33,916 nucleotides of DNA from Alphaproteobacteria bacterium. Its GTDB lineage: Bacteria; Pseudomonadota; Alphaproteobacteria; Caulobacterales; Aquidulcibacteraceae. A program made the translations under genes and the position numbers. Below, in pieces: positions 22,062 to 29,810 of the stretch (positions are counted from its first letter, which is position 1; each line of letters opens with the position of its first letter). The stretch covers positions 1 through 33,916 of the forward strand of contig JAGWZE010000015.1 in NCBI GenBank assembly GCA_018969015.1, in the 5' to 3' direction. Below the pieces are notes generated by a model. It was not told the origin of the DNA and did not search any database. It saw only the letters and a list, made by a program, of their open reading frames with translations.

Positions 22062-22570
22062 TACAGAAGCGTGTCGCACGGCGCGCCGTCGGGCAGGAGC
22101 GCATAGCCCGGAATGGAGCCGCAGAATTCGAAGCCGCCGCGCGCATAGAGGCGGGCGGCTTCGTCGCTTGCGGTGTCGAGGGTGAGCAGGGTCTTGCCGG
22201 CGTCGCGCGCGGCCTGCTCCACGGCGGCCAGAAGCGCCGCGCCGAGCCCGCTGCGGCGGGCGTCGGTGTGGACGAGCATCTTGGAGACCTCCGCGCGGTG
22301 AGGCTGGTTGTCCTGCGGCGCGGGGACCATCTGCGCGGTGCCGACGGCGCGGCCCGCAGCATCGAGCGCGATGATGACGACGCGCCCGTCGTCGGCGGCG
22401 CACACGCCCTCCCAGAAGCGGCGGGCGCGGGCGTGGGTGAGGTCCGCCATGAAGTTCACCGACGCGCCGTGGGCGACGCAGTCGAGCAGCACGTCGCAAA
22501 GGTCGTCGATGTAGGGCGCGATCGCGGCCGGCGCGCAGGCGCGCAGCGTGACGGGCGGATGAAGGACCAT
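22043..22570 (-). CDS. GNAT family N-acetyltransferase
   Basis: 175 aa from ATG 22570 (GGGAG six nt upstream; the frame stays open to 22618). The GNAT core shows as RVVIIALDAAGRAVGTAQMV (beta 2-4 region, about 63-82), KMLVHTDARRSGLGAALLAAVE (motif A with R-R-S-G-L-G, 97-118) and DEAARLYARGGFEFCGSIPGY (motif B, 136-156). Acetyl-CoA binds at the RxxGLG loop; the acceptor is unknown and may be a small amine or antibiotic-like compound. Confidence 0.9.
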   Translation of the reverse strand: MVLHPPVTLRACAPAAIAPYIDDLCDVLLDCVAHGASVNFMADLTHARARRFWEGVCAADDGRVVIIALDAAGRAVGTAQMVPAPQDNQPHRAEVSKMLVHTDARRSGLGAALLAAVEQAARDAGKTLLTLDTASDEAARLYARGGFEFCGSIPGYALLPDGAPCDTLLYYKRLD

Positions 22571-22724
22571 GTGCGTCTCCCTCGCTGCAGCTTCGCGGGG
22601 CTCCCCGGCGCCGCGCAAGAGGCGCGTGGTCGGCCGCTGCCAGAACGCTTCGTCCGCGCGGTTCGCAGGCGTCCGCCGCCGGGGGCGCCGGGCTTTTGAT
22701 CAAGCCCCGCCGCCCCAGGCTGGG

Positions 22725-23999
22725 CTAGTCCGGCTTGGCGATGCGCAGGCCGCGGCCGGTGCGCACCGCGTCGGCGCCGAACTTCGCGCGGGCGCGCGCC
22801 ATCGCCGCTTCGGCGGCGGCGCGGCGGGGCGTCTCGCGGTCGGCGAGGTCGCCCTGGTCCGCCTGCGCCGCCGGCGCGAGATCGGAAAGGCCCACGCCGA
22901 TGAGGCGATAGGCGCAGCGGCCGTCGACTTCGGCCGCCAGAAGCGCGCGGCTCGCTTCGAACAGCCGCGCGGCCAGCAGCGTGGGTTCGTTGAGGCGGCG
23001 CGCGCGCGTGATCGTGCGGAAATCCGTCGATTTCAACTTGAGGGTGACGGTCCAGCCGGAAAGATTGGCGGCGCGGGCGCGCGCGGCGACCTTCTCGCAC
23101 GCCAGCCACAGCCGGTCCTCGAGATCGGGCAGGCCGCGCAGATCGTCCGAGAACGTCGTTTCTGCGGAGATGCTGCGGCGCGTCGCGTCCGGATCGATCG
23201 AGCGCGTGTCGCGCGCATGCGCAAACTCGATGAGGCGCAACCCCCAGGCGCCGACGCGCGCGACGATCTGCTTGGGATCGGCGGTGCGCAGATCGCCGAT
23301 CGTGGCGACGCCGAGCGCGGCGAGCGCCTTCGCGCCCGCGGGGCCGACGCCGGGCAGCGTCGAGACCGCGCGCGGCGCCAGGAAGTCGAGCGCTTCCGCG
23401 CGCCCGATGATCGAAAAGCCGTTCGGCTTGTCGAGATCGGAGGCGGTCTTGGCCAGGAACTTCGCGAACGACAGCCCGATCGACACCGTGATGCCGATCT
23501 CGTCCAGGATGCGCCGCTGGAGGCGCGCGAGCGTCTGCACGGGCGCGGCCTTGTGCAGCGCCTCGAGCCCCGAGAGATCCATGAACGCCTCGTCGATCGA
23601 GATCGGCTCGACGGCCGGCGTCAGCGCCTGCATGAGCGCGCGCACCTTCCTCCCCTCTTCGACGTACTTGCCCATGTTCGGCGGCACGACCGCCGCCTGC
23701 GGGCACAAGGCGAGCGCCTTGAACATCGGCATCGCCGAACGCACGCCATAGGCGCGCGCGACGTAGCAGGCCGTCGAGACGACGCCGCGATTGCCGCCGC
23801 CGATGATGACGGGGCGGGCGGCGAGGGTGGGATCGTCCCGCTTCTCGATGGCGGCGTAGAAGGCGTCGCAATCGAGGTGGGCGATGGTCAGGGAAAGCGC
23901 CTCGGGGTGGGCCAGGAACCGCCCCCCGCCGCAGGCCTGGCAGGCGAAGCCGGGCGGTTCGGCGTACAGTTCCCCACAATCACGGCAGATGACGCTCAT
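22725..23999 (-). CDS. dinB: DNA polymerase IV (DinB) with N-terminal zinc ribbon
   Basis: 424 aa Y-family polymerase. An added N-terminal ribbon has paired cysteines C5/C8 and C20/C23. The palm follows with HLDCDAFYA (D43, D45) and SIDEAFMD (D136, E137); then GISIGL-like VSIGLSFAKFLAKTASD, the helix-hairpin-helix VSTLPGVGPAGAKALAALG and the little-finger domain. It performs error-prone translesion synthesis. A clamp-binding box near the end is not clear: QGDLAD resembles the usual QxDLF only partly. It diverges from divK with 187 nt between starts. Confidence 0.93.
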   Translation of the reverse strand: MSVICRDCGELYAEPPGFACQACGGGRFLAHPEALSLTIAHLDCDAFYAAIEKRDDPTLAARPVIIGGGNRGVVSTACYVARAYGVRSAMPMFKALALCPQAAVVPPNMGKYVEEGRKVRALMQALTPAVEPISIDEAFMDLSGLEALHKAAPVQTLARLQRRILDEIGITVSIGLSFAKFLAKTASDLDKPNGFSIIGRAEALDFLAPRAVSTLPGVGPAGAKALAALGVATIGDLRTADPKQIVARVGAWGLRLIEFAHARDTRSIDPDATRRSISAETTFSDDLRGLPDLEDRLWLACEKVAARARAANLSGWTVTLKLKSTDFRTITRARRLNEPTLLAARLFEASRALLAAEVDGRCAYRLIGVGLSDLAPAAQADQGDLADRETPRRAAAEAAMARARAKFGADAVRTGRGLRIAKPD

Positions 24000-24116
24000 G
24001 GCCGCACCCTAGTCCAAAACGGGAACAAGCCACAATCTGGCCGAATTGGCCGGGCGCTATGGCGCCTGAACTGGGTACATATGATTTGGAAATGTGGCGC
24101 CCTGGGCAAGGCTCGA

Positions 24117-24124
24117 TTAACGAT
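24117..24124 (+). promoter_or_regulatory. Possible CtrA half-site upstream of divK
   Basis: TTAACGAT differs at one base from the CtrA half-site TTAACCAT and lies 63 nt before the divK start. No second TTAA is found at the N7 spacing. A -10-like TATGAT is at 24080-24085 without a good -35. The rest of gap 24000-24186 shows nothing else. Confidence 0.22.
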
Positions 24125-24186
24125 CTGGGCGGTAGGTATCCGCAGTACGCGGCCCGCGGACGCAGGCTGGACGGGAAGGCGCCCTG

Positions 24187-24570
24187 ATGGCGGACGGTCT
24201 GAACATGGCCAAGACGGTGCTCATCGTCGAAGACAATGAGCTCAACATGAAGCTCTTCAACGACCTGTTGGAGGCTTTCGGCTATCGCACGCTGAAGGCG
24301 CGCGAGGGGGCCGCCGCGTTGCCGCTCGCCCGGGAGCACAACCCCGATCTCATCATCATGGACATCCAGCTGCCCGACCGCTCGGGCCTGGAGGTCACGA
24401 AGGACCTGAAGGCCGACGACACGCTCAAGAACATCCCGGTCGTGGCCGTCACCGCCTTCGCCATGCGCGGCGACGAGCAGAAGATCCGGGACGGCGGCTG
24501 CCAGGCCTATCTGTCCAAGCCGATTTCGGTTTCCTCGTTCCTCGACACCGTCAAACAATTCATCGGCTGA
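24187..24570 (+). CDS. divK: Single-domain response regulator DivK
   Basis: 127 aa, one receiver domain and no output domain. [20 protein letters not shown] (11-30) supplies the acidic pocket, D59 in IIMDIQLP is the phosphoacceptor, T89 of AVTAFAM and the Lys of YLSKPIS complete the site. ATG 24187 has GGGAAGG 7 nt upstream; ATG 24205 is an alternative but lacks an SD. DivK shuttles between the kinases DivJ and PleC and controls CtrA activity. pleD starts 9 nt downstream, the conserved pairing. Confidence 0.95.
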   Translation: MADGLNMAKTVLIVEDNELNMKLFNDLLEAFGYRTLKAREGAAALPLAREHNPDLIIMDIQLPDRSGLEVTKDLKADDTLKNIPVVAVTAFAMRGDEQKIRDGGCQAYLSKPISVSSFLDTVKQFIG

Positions 24571-24579
24571 GGATGCGGC

Positions 24580-25932
24580 GTGAGCGCGCGCGTCCTGTTG
24601 GTCGACGACCTGGAGCTCAACCGTAAGCTGCTCGAAGCGCAGCTGCGGCGGGAGTATTATCAGGTGTCGTCCGTCGCCTCCGGTCTGGAGGCCCTGGCGG
24701 CCGCCAAGGCCGACCAGCCCGACATCATCCTCCTGGACATCATGATGCCCGGCATGGACGGGTTCGAGGTCTGCGCCCGTCTCAAGGCCGATCCCGCCAC
24801 CCGTCACATCCCCGTGGTGTTCGTGAGCGCGCTCGACGAACGGGTGGACCGCCTGCGCGGCCTCGAGCTCGGCGCGGACGACTTCCTCACCAAGCCGGTC
24901 GATTCGGCCCAGCTCACGGCGCGGATGCGCAGCCTGGCCCGTCTCAAGATCGTGACCGACGAACTGCGCCTGCGCGAGGCGGCCGGCCGCCAGCTCGGGG
25001 CGATCGACGGCGATCCCTGGCGGGACAACGGCCTCGGCGCCCGGATCGTCATCGTGGACGATGACACCCGCCGCGCGGCGGCCATCGAGGCCGCCTTGGG
25101 GGGGCAGCACCTCGTCGTCCCGGTCGGGCGCAGCGCCGTCTCCGTGGGCCAGGCGCGGCCGGACCTGATCCTCGTCACCGCGGCCGCGGCGGCGTTCGAC
25201 GGTCTGCGCCTGATCGCCGGGCTGCGCTCGTCCGCGGCGAGCCGCAACATCCCGATCCTCGCCTTGTGCGACGGCGACCAGCCCGACGCCGCGCTCCGGG
25301 CCCTCGATCTCGGCGCGCACGACGTCGCCTATCTCCCCCTCGACGAGGACGAGCTCGCCGCGCGGGTGCGCACGATCGTGAAGCGCAAACGCTATGTCGA
25401 GGCCATGCGCAGCTTCCTCGACCGCGGCCTGGAAATGGCGGTCACCGATCAGCTCACCGGGCTCAGCAACCGCCGCTTCCTCACCACGCAGCTCCAGGGC
25501 CTCGTCATGCGCGCGGCGCGCGGCGGGGAGCCGGTGTCGGTCATCCTGGCCGATATCGATCACTTCAAGGCGATCAACGACACCCACGGCCACGACGCCG
25601 GCGACGAGGTTCTGAAGGCCCTGGCGGCCCGCCTCTCGACCAGCCTGCGGCCGGCGGACATGGCGTGCCGCTTCGGCGGCGAAGAGTTCGTGATCATCAT
25701 GCCGAACACGTTCGCGGATTTCGCCGCGATGGTGGCCGAGCGCCTGCGCCGGGACGTGGCGGCCGCGCCGGTCGCGATCGGCGGCGGGCGCGAGATCGCC
25801 GTCACGGCCAGTTTCGGGGTGGCGGGCGTCGCAGCCGGCGATACGGCCGAGCGGTTGCTCAAACGGGCCGACGAGGCGCTCTACCGGGCCAAGCAGGCCG
25901 GCCGGAACCGGGTCGTCGCCGAGGCGGCCTGA
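24580..25932 (+). CDS. pleD: Response regulator/diguanylate cyclase PleD
   Basis: 450 aa, start GTG 24580. REC1 (about 1-120) has phosphoacceptor D53 in LLDIMMPGMDG. REC2 (about 154-275) is degenerate: the acceptor position reads T in LILVTAAAAAFDG. A GGDEF domain has the active-site GGEEF at 366-370 and the allosteric inhibition site RPAD at 357-360, spaced five residues before it as required for c-di-GMP feedback. PleD makes c-di-GMP at the differentiating pole in Caulobacter. The layout and numbering match that protein closely. Convergent with rpmG. Confidence 0.96.
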   Translation: MSARVLLVDDLELNRKLLEAQLRREYYQVSSVASGLEALAAAKADQPDIILLDIMMPGMDGFEVCARLKADPATRHIPVVFVSALDERVDRLRGLELGADDFLTKPVDSAQLTARMRSLARLKIVTDELRLREAAGRQLGAIDGDPWRDNGLGARIVIVDDDTRRAAAIEAALGGQHLVVPVGRSAVSVGQARPDLILVTAAAAAFDGLRLIAGLRSSAASRNIPILALCDGDQPDAALRALDLGAHDVAYLPLDEDELAARVRTIVKRKRYVEAMRSFLDRGLEMAVTDQLTGLSNRRFLTTQLQGLVMRAARGGEPVSVILADIDHFKAINDTHGHDAGDEVLKALAARLSTSLRPADMACRFGGEEFVIIMPNTFADFAAMVAERLRRDVAAAPVAIGGGREIAVTASFGVAGVAAGDTAERLLKRADEALYRAKQAGRNRVVAEAA

Positions 25933-25974
25933 AGCCTGGGATCTCAGGTCGCCGCCAGGGCCCCGGAAACGCGA

Positions 25975-26000
25975 AACGCCCGGCGCGAGGGCCGGGCGTT
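25975..26000. terminator. Hairpin between convergent pleD and rpmG
   Basis: AACGCCCGGC (25975-25984) pairs with GCCGGGCGTT (25991-26000), loop GCGAGG. The plus strand then has CGAAAAA and the minus strand TCGCGTTT, so neither side has a full U tract. Position and stability suggest it ends both transcripts. Confidence 0.5.
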
Positions 26001-26026
26001 CGAAAAATCAGCCGATCGGGGCGTGA

Positions 26027-26194
26027 TTACTTGATCTTGCCTTCGACGAACTCGACGTGCTTGCGCACGACCGGGTCGTACTTCTTCAGCTTGAGCTTTT
26101 CCGTCTTCGTGCGCGGGTTCTTCTTCGTGACGTAGAAGAAGCCGGTGCCGGCGGACGAGTTCAGACGGATCTTGATGGTGGTCGGCTTGGCCAT
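26027..26194 (-). CDS. rpmG: 50S ribosomal protein L33
   Basis: 55 aa, the normal size. [20 protein letters not shown] and [21 protein letters not shown] are typical L33 sequence. It lacks the paired zinc cysteines, so it is the zinc-independent (C-) form common in alphaproteobacteria. Start ATG 26194 with AGGGG 7 nt upstream; the frame continues further upstream through a minisatellite but that part is a leader, not protein. Confidence 0.96.
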   Translation of the reverse strand: MAKPTTIKIRLNSSAGTGFFYVTKKNPRTKTEKLKLKKYDPVVRKHVEFVEGKIK

Positions 26195-26257
26195 GACGGC
26201 GCCCCTGAAAATCGAAGGCGCGTCGATGCCCGAACCGGCGCGCGATGTCAAGGACGG

Positions 26258-26310
26258 CGGCCAAACGGGCGGCCAAACGGGCAGCCAAACGGGCGGCCGA
26301 ACGGGCGGCC
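26258..26310. repeat. 12-bp minisatellite in the rpmG leader
   Basis: The unit CGGCCAAACGGG is repeated exactly at 26258-26269 and 26270-26281, with one change at 26282-26293 (CAGCC), one at 26294-26305 (CGAACG) and a partial fifth copy. It lies 64-116 nt upstream of the L33 start, in the gap 26195-26401 shared with the next plus-strand gene. No promoter is clear in this gap. Confidence 0.9.
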
Positions 26311-26401
26311 CGCCGGGGCTGGCGACGCGCATTAGACGAACGTCGATCACTCTAAAGTTCGTTTAGGCTTGAACGCATCGGCCTGCGGGTGAACGTAAGT
26401 C

Positions 26402-26737
26402 ATGAACGCAATCTCGACGCTGACGCAAATACACCTTCTCCTGGTCCGGGCAGAGACCCTGGCGGCGGAAGATCACCCCGCAATCTTCGACCGGCTGGCG
26501 AAGGTGGTGCGCGAGGTCGAGCAGGCCCGCGACGCCGCGCGCTCCAAGCCGCGCCTCTCCGAGCCTTTGATCGCGACCCCGGCGCACGACGGCGTCGACT
26601 TCGCCAATCACATGGTGGAGGTCGCCGATACCTTGACGATCCTCGGCGCAAGCCTGGGCGCCGATCTCAGCGCCCTGATGCGGGAGCTGGGCGACCAGAT
26701 CCGCGATCGGGCCAAGGCCGAGCTGCGCCTCAACTGA
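26402..26737 (+). CDS. Small helical protein of unknown function
   Basis: 111 aa, no membrane segment or signal. It is predicted to be almost all helix (STLTQIHLLLVRAETLAAED, FDRLAKVVREVEQARDAARS, then FANHMVEVADTLTILGASL and LSALMRELGDQIRDRAKAEL). No known family was recognised. Coding potential is supported by the long clean frame between divergent and convergent genes and by third-position GC bias like its neighbours; the SD is weak. The stop codon lies inside a 7-bp hairpin shared with the end of the NUDIX gene. Confidence 0.65.
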   Translation: MNAISTLTQIHLLLVRAETLAAEDHPAIFDRLAKVVREVEQARDAARSKPRLSEPLIATPAHDGVDFANHMVEVADTLTILGASLGADLSALMRELGDQIRDRAKAELRLN

Positions 26738-26742
26738 GGCGC
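26725..26742. terminator. Hairpin at the convergent ends of the small protein and NUDIX genes
   Basis: GCGCCTC (26725-26731) pairs with GAGGCGC (26736-26742) around AACT, overlapping the upstream gene's stop codon. No T run follows on either strand, so it is at most a weak or Rho-assisted terminator. Confidence 0.3.
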
Positions 26743-26746
26743 GCGC

Positions 26747-27466
26747 TCACAGCCGGTCCATGCGGTGCCCGGCGCGGGTCCAGCGCAGGAAGGGCGGGCC
26801 GCCGGTCTCCTCCCCCGCGAGGCGCGCGCGCACTTCCCCGATGACGAACCGCGTCACGCTTGGCAGATCGAGCTTTTCGGCGTCGTCGAACGAGAACCAG
26901 CGCGTGTGCAAAAGCTCCTGGTCGCCGCTGGCGATGGGGCGGTCGTCGAGAAGCACGTCCTCGGCGTCGGCCAGGAAGAAGCGCGCGTCGAAGCGGCGCG
27001 GCCGATAGGGCGGCGTGATCGCCCGGCACACGAAGGCGAGCTTGTGCAGCTCGGGCGCGGCGTCGTGCGCGCAATAGGTCTCCCAGCCGAGCGGCGGCAG
27101 GCCCGAGGCGCCGCGGCGACCGACGATCAGGCCCGCCTCCTCGAACGTCTCACGCACCGCCGCCAGCGCGAACGCGCGCGGGGCCTTGCGGCGCGCCTGC
27201 AGGCGCAGCTTTTCCTCCGCCTCCGGCGCAAGTTCGGTGGCCGCCGGCGCGAGGCCGTCCGTGCGCTCGACGCGGCCGCCGGGAAACACCCACTTGTCCG
27301 GCATGAACACGTGACCCTTGGAGCGCTGACCCATCAGCACCTCCGGTCCGCCGCGGGCGCGCCGGATCAGGATCAGGGTGGCGGCGTCCCGCGGAACCGG
27401 CGCCTTCGCGGGGCGCGAGGGATCGGCGGGGTCGAAGGGGCTGTCGTCCTTGTCGAGAGCGGTCAT
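26747..27466 (-). CDS. NUDIX hydrolase
   Basis: 239 aa. KWVFPGGRVER (58-68) opens the Nudix motif and, after an insertion of about 30 residues, ALAAVRETFEEAGLIVG (100-116) gives the metal-binding REtfEEaG core. The spaced-out box and the C-terminal helical region resemble the NUDT19-like group, which hydrolyses CoA derivatives or nucleotide diphosphates; the substrate here is not known. The start is 10 nt from the rnr stop, making it the third gene of the topA-rnr operon. Confidence 0.88.
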   Translation of the reverse strand: MTALDKDDSPFDPADPSRPAKAPVPRDAATLILIRRARGGPEVLMGQRSKGHVFMPDKWVFPGGRVERTDGLAPAATELAPEAEEKLRLQARRKAPRAFALAAVRETFEEAGLIVGRRGASGLPPLGWETYCAHDAAPELHKLAFVCRAITPPYRPRRFDARFFLADAEDVLLDDRPIASGDQELLHTRWFSFDDAEKLDLPSVTRFVIGEVRARLAGEETGGPPFLRWTRAGHRMDRL

Positions 27467-27476
27467 GGCGGCGCCT

Positions 27477-29810
27477 TCACTTCTTGCCCCGGCGCGGCGA
27501 TTTGCCGAGGCGCACGTTCTTCGGTCGGCCTTGCGGGCGCGGCGCGTGGGCGGGGCCGGGACGTCCGCCGCGGGATCGTCCGCGGGCGGAGCGTGTCCAG
27601 CCGGGCGCCGGCGGCAGCGGATCGCTCAGCATATGGAACACGAGCCCGCCCGAGACGGGGGCGACGTCCTCGAGCCGCACCTCGACGTCCTGGCCGAGCT
27701 GGTAGCGTCGCCCCGAACTTTCGCCGACGAGCGCGTGGCTGGCTTCGTCGTGCGCCCAGTACTCCGCGCCCAGCGTCGAGATCGGCGCGAGCCCGTCCGC
27801 GGCGGTTTCCTTCAGCTTCACGAACAGGCCGAAGCGCGTGACGCCGCTGATGCGCCCTTCGAACGTCGCGCCGACGCGATCGGCGAGGAAGGCCGCCACA
27901 TAGCGCTCGGTGGCGTCGCGCTCGGCGGCCATCGAGCGCCGCTCCGTCATCGAGATATGCTCGGCGATCTCCTCAAGCCGCGCGATCTCGCCCTCGGTAA
28001 GCCCGTCGTCGCCCAGCCCCAGCGCGCGGATCAGGGCGCGGTGGACGATCAGGTCCGCGTAGCGCCGGATGGGCGAGGTGAAGTGCGCGTACTTCGCGAG
28101 ATTGAGGCCGAAATGGCCGATATTGTCGGCGAAATAGATCGCCTGCGCCTGCGTGCGCAGCACCACCTCGTTGACGATGTCGGCGTGCTCGGTCTCGCGC
28201 GCCATCGCGAGCAGGCGGTTGAAGCGGCCCGGCGTGACGACCTCGCCCTTCGCCCAGTTCAGCCGCACGGTCTGCAGGAAGTCCGTGAGCTGCGCGATCT
28301 TCTCTTTCGAGGGCTGGTCGTGGATACGGTAGACGAGCGGTGTGCGCTTGGCCTCCAGCGTCTCGGCGGCGCACACGTTCGCCTGGATCATCATCTCTTC
28401 GATGAGCTTGTTGGCTTCGAGCGTGGCGCGCCGCGCGACGCCCGCGACGTCTCCGTCAGGCCCGAACACCACGCGATGCTCGTGCCCTTCGAGTGCGAGC
28501 GGCTGGCGCGCGTCCCGCCCCCTCTTGAGCACCTGATAGGCGGCCCAGAGCGGCGCGAGGATCGTCGGGACGAGCGGCCGCGTCTTCTCGTCGGGCTCGC
28601 CGTCGAAGGCGTTCTGCGCCTGGCGGTAGGAGAGCTTCGCCGCCGATTTCATCAGCCCACGGACGAACCGGTGGGATTTCTTGCGGCCGTCGGCGTCGAA
28701 CACCATCTCGACGGCGAGGCAGGCGCGCTCCTCGCCCTCGCGCAGGGAGCAAAGGTCCGCCGAAAGCGACTCCGGAAGCATCGGCGCGACGCGGTCCGGA
28801 AAATAGGTGGAGTTGCCGCGCTTGAAGGCGCCGCGGTCGAGCGCGGAGCCGGGCGTCACATAGGCCGCCACGTCGGCGATCGCCACCCACACGCGCACGC
28901 CGCCCGTGTTCTTCGGGTCGTCGTCGGGCTGCGCGAAAACGGCGTCGTCATGGTCGCGCGCGTCTTCCGGATCGATGGTGATCAGCGGCAACTGGCGCAG
29001 ATCCGTGCGCCCCTTGAGCGTTGGCGGCTTGGCGGCCGTGGCCTGCGCTTCCTCCTCTTCGGAGAAGCCCATCGGGATGCCGTGCGCGTGGATCGCCAGG
29101 ATCGAGGCCGCGCGCGGATCGTCGATCGCGCCCACCACCTCTCGCACGACGCCGCGCTTGGGCCCCGCCGGGCGTGCGCCGCCCTGCAACTCGACGAGCA
29201 CGAGATCGCCGTCCGTCGCATCGCCCTGATGCTCGCGGAAGATCATGATGTCGCCGCGCGCCTTGCGGTCCGCGGGCTCGACACGGCCGCCGCCTTGCGG
29301 GTGTGCGTGAAAGACGCCGAGAATTTTGTGCGCGCTCTGTCCCAGCCGTTTGACCACGCGGGCGATCGGTTCGCCGCCCTCGCGCGCGATACGCACGACG
29401 GCGCGATCGCCGATGCCCAGCGCCGGTTCGCCGCGCCGGCCGCCGCGCGCCTCGCCGGGCGCCAGCCGCACGAGCGGGCCAAACAGGCCGTCGCGTCCGC
29501 GGAATCGGCCCAGCAGTTCGCCGTCGGGATCGCGGTCGACGATCTCCATCACCCCGCCGTCCGGCAGGGCGGCCGCGCTCTGATAGCCGCGCCGGCCGAC
29601 ACGACCGAGCGCGCCGCTCTCTTCGAGTTCGGCGAGGATCGCGCGCAGCTTGCGGCGCTCGTCGGGCGCGACGCCGAGCGCGCGGGCCAAGCCGTTCTTG
29701 TCGAACACGCCGCCATTGGCTTCGATTGCGGCCAGCACGCGCTCCCGCGTGAGTTCGGCGCGCGTCCGCTCGGGCTTTGGCCCGTCCGTGCGGGGCGGGC
29801 GCTTCGCCAT
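27477..29810 (-). CDS. rnr: Ribonuclease R
   Basis: 777 aa. Helical N-terminal domain (1-75), cold-shock domains (about 80-225), the RNB catalytic domain with ITIDPEDARDHDDAVF (277-292, catalytic Asp residues D280, D286, D288, D289), a C-terminal S1 domain (around GRISGVTRFGLFVKL) and a basic Arg/Gly/Lys tail. RNase R digests structured RNA 3' to 5' and takes part in rRNA and tmRNA quality control. Its ATG shares one base with the topA stop (TGATG), so the two are translationally coupled. Confidence 0.96.
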   Translation of the reverse strand: MAKRPPRTDGPKPERTRAELTRERVLAAIEANGGVFDKNGLARALGVAPDERRKLRAILAELEESGALGRVGRRGYQSAAALPDGGVMEIVDRDPDGELLGRFRGRDGLFGPLVRLAPGEARGGRRGEPALGIGDRAVVRIAREGGEPIARVVKRLGQSAHKILGVFHAHPQGGGRVEPADRKARGDIMIFREHQGDATDGDLVLVELQGGARPAGPKRGVVREVVGAIDDPRAASILAIHAHGIPMGFSEEEEAQATAAKPPTLKGRTDLRQLPLITIDPEDARDHDDAVFAQPDDDPKNTGGVRVWVAIADVAAYVTPGSALDRGAFKRGNSTYFPDRVAPMLPESLSADLCSLREGEERACLAVEMVFDADGRKKSHRFVRGLMKSAAKLSYRQAQNAFDGEPDEKTRPLVPTILAPLWAAYQVLKRGRDARQPLALEGHEHRVVFGPDGDVAGVARRATLEANKLIEEMMIQANVCAAETLEAKRTPLVYRIHDQPSKEKIAQLTDFLQTVRLNWAKGEVVTPGRFNRLLAMARETEHADIVNEVVLRTQAQAIYFADNIGHFGLNLAKYAHFTSPIRRYADLIVHRALIRALGLGDDGLTEGEIARLEEIAEHISMTERRSMAAERDATERYVAAFLADRVGATFEGRISGVTRFGLFVKLKETAADGLAPISTLGAEYWAHDEASHALVGESSGRRYQLGQDVEVRLEDVAPVSGGLVFHMLSDPLPPAPGWTRSARGRSRGGRPGPAHAPRPQGRPKNVRLGKSPRRGKK

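Noticed and set aside
22689-22706. Hairpin GGGCTT-TTGATC-AAGCCC after dinB as a terminator
   Set aside because: The stem is short and no T run follows on the minus strand; its role cannot be supported.
26258-26310. CRISPR-like array
   Set aside because: The units are head-to-tail with no spacers and are only 12 bp long; no cas genes.
26195-26350. N-terminal extension of L33 through the minisatellite
   Set aside because: L33 is 55 aa in the family, ATG 26194 has a good SD, and the extension would be a Pro/Val/Trp repeat.
26145-26366. Plus-strand frame encoding a G-G-Q-T repeat
   Set aside because: It starts inside rpmG on the opposite strand and the repeat is simply the 12-bp minisatellite read in frame; no SD or conserved flanks.
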